Below are positions 63,173 to 64,000 of a stretch of 64,000 bases of DNA, one piece after another. Source of the stretch: Ferruginibacter sp. Its GTDB lineage: Bacteria > Bacteroidota > Bacteroidia > Chitinophagales > Chitinophagaceae. Under the pieces are notes generated by a model. It was not told where the DNA came from. It did no database searches and worked only from the letters and a program-made list of their open reading frames with translations. The position numbers and the translations under genes are program-made. Within the stretch, counting starts at the first letter, position 1. The number at the start of each line of letters is the position of its first letter. The DNA is taken from contig NZ_JAQBNR010000016.1 of the NCBI RefSeq assembly GCF_028288465.1, positions 1-64,000 of the forward strand, written 5' to 3'.

Positions 63173-64000
63173 TTACTCTCCGGCTACAATTCGCACCGGG
63201 CCAATCAAACCCGAAGACACGAGCGGTGCATCTTTATCAAAATAATTCCACGTAGTAAAACAGTATCTCTTTTTGGAAGGTCTTGGTTGTTTGTTTAAAA
63301 ACCAGTCAGGAAATTCTTTTAACTGGTAACCGCTGTTATAAAAATACTGGTTAGGCAACCATTCACAATCAGCCGGCTGCTGTTCATCTCCTATCAAGCG
63401 GTTGGCCCAAACATTGGTTACTTCAATCACCAGCTGATTACCTTGTTTTTTTAATAAGGCAGAAGGTATCCTGGTGCGCCATGGAGCAGTCCAGATAACG
63501 CCCAAATCTTTTCCATTTAACAGTACACGGGCAATATGATTTACAAGGCCCAGGTCAAGATAGATGGTTGACTTATTTCCGACAGATTGTACAGCAGGCG
63601 CATCAAATGTTTTTGTATAAACAGCCGTACCGCTGTAATATTTTATTCCCTCATCAGCATTGTAAGTCCAGTCCTGCAACGCTGTAAATTCAACAGGTTT
63701 GGCCGGCCCTCCCCAGGCTGCATCGAACTTCACCTGCCATGCACCATCTATATTTGCCAAATCTTTTATGGTGGAAAAATTGGATTTTTTTGCAAGAGCC
63801 GAAGACATCAGTTTTTTACGGAACACTACAAAAAAGCTCTGGGCTTTATCAAAAGGCAAATTGACAGCAGTAAACCCATTGGCTATTTCAAACTGCGGTA
63901 ACGGACGCATGGTGGAAGTAACCGGATCCCATAACTCAGGCTGCATACCTGCTATCTTAAACCTGCATTGGGCACTCCCTGCCTCCCTGGCCGTATTGGC
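63173..64000 (-). CDS. GH106-type alpha-L-rhamnosidase-like protein, C-terminal part
   Basis: The frame is open from the stop at 63173 to the right edge (64000), so at least 276 residues at the C-terminus are visible; the ATG at 63946 is internal (the frame reads through ANTAREAGSAQCRFKIAGMQPELWDP). GH106 marks: PELWDPVTSTMRPLPQFE, IYLDLGLVNHIARVLLNGKDLGVIWTAPWRTRIP and LVIEVTNVWANRLIGDEQQ. The C-terminal 100 residues form a beta-sandwich that ends in SSGLIGPVRIVAGE. These enzymes remove rhamnose from pectin-type or other glycans in the periplasm or at the surface. The catalytic residues lie in the missing part. Together with the first gene of the window it implies glycan-use clusters on both edges. 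Confidence 0.85.
   Translation of the reverse strand, partial: ANTAREAGSAQCRFKIAGMQPELWDPVTSTMRPLPQFEIANGFTAVNLPFDKAQSFFVVFRKKLMSSALAKKSNFSTIKDLANIDGAWQVKFDAAWGGPAKPVEFTALQDWTYNADEGIKYYSGTAVYTKTFDAPAVQSVGNKSTIYLDLGLVNHIARVLLNGKDLGVIWTAPWRTRIPSALLKKQGNQLVIEVTNVWANRLIGDEQQPADCEWLPNQYFYNSGYQLKEFPDWFLNKQPRPSKKRYCFTTWNYFDKDAPLVSSGLIGPVRIVAGE

Noticed and set aside
1..64000. tRNA and rRNA genes, insertion sequences, prophage and attachment sites
   Set aside because: No cloverleaf with a conserved T-loop, no rRNA sequence, no transposase or integrase frame and no terminal inverted repeats were seen while reading both strands.

Overview
The window looks like a chromosomal segment of a Bacteroidota bacterium, most likely from the Chitinophagaceae (family-level placement is inference). 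Supporting signs are the two clear promoters of the Bacteroidota sigma-ABfr type (TTTG, 19-20 bp, TAnnTTTG), A-rich sequence instead of Shine-Dalgarno sites before most starts, lipoprotein signals, twin-arginine leaders of the RRxFLK type, and typical gene families (GH106 and GH109 glycosidases, DUF3943, DUF6629, baeRF3, standalone Rcp-type response regulators). I found no rRNA, tRNA, CRISPR array, insertion sequence or prophage.

Region by region. 1-1716: a truncated sugar isomerase/epimerase-like gene, an acetyltransferase and a small unknown gene. 2316-12062: a signalling block with a receiver-PAS-kinase, a 2144-residue soluble hybrid kinase carrying eleven near-identical 92-residue HAMP units, a receiver-kinase, and a convergent single-domain receiver; none has a DNA-binding output. 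12569-19970: a TIM-barrel glycosidase with an inserted domain, a type II glutamine synthetase, a lipase-maturation-factor membrane protein and an FAD oxidoreductase. 20508-30754: small regulator/enzyme modules (NmrA-like + AraC; ArsR + SRPBCC + DoxX; DUF4256; YdeI-like; ArsR + VOC + SRPBCC; AraC + VOC + DUF1569), split by an M14 peptidase. The two ArsR genes are paralogues and each has a promoter overlaid with a pair of 16-bp dyads whose arms differ in step (GTAG/CTAC versus GCAG/CTGC).

30915-33841: a PAS kinase, a Cys-containing lipoprotein and a DUF4386 membrane protein. 33979-39568: a five-gene minus-strand run for glycan use (GH43-like propeller, two alpha/beta hydrolases, GH109, NagB-like deaminase) without SusC/SusD. 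39806-62687: mostly stress and membrane-maintenance genes (nitroreductase, CDP-alcohol phosphatidyltransferase, erythromycin-esterase homologue, alpha/beta hydrolase, phosphoribosyltransferase, ribosome hibernation factor, HtrA lipoprotein, two universal stress proteins, BON protein, cyclopropane fatty acid synthase, multi-PAS kinase, PEP synthase, baeRF3). The esterase / hydrolase / phosphoribosyltransferase trio matches domains that are fused in mycobacterial dormancy proteins, so I read this part as a dormancy or low-energy stress island (inference). Two genes here, the hydrolase and cfa, are broken by single-base frameshifts that may be real or assembly errors. The window ends inside a GH106 alpha-L-rhamnosidase-like gene.
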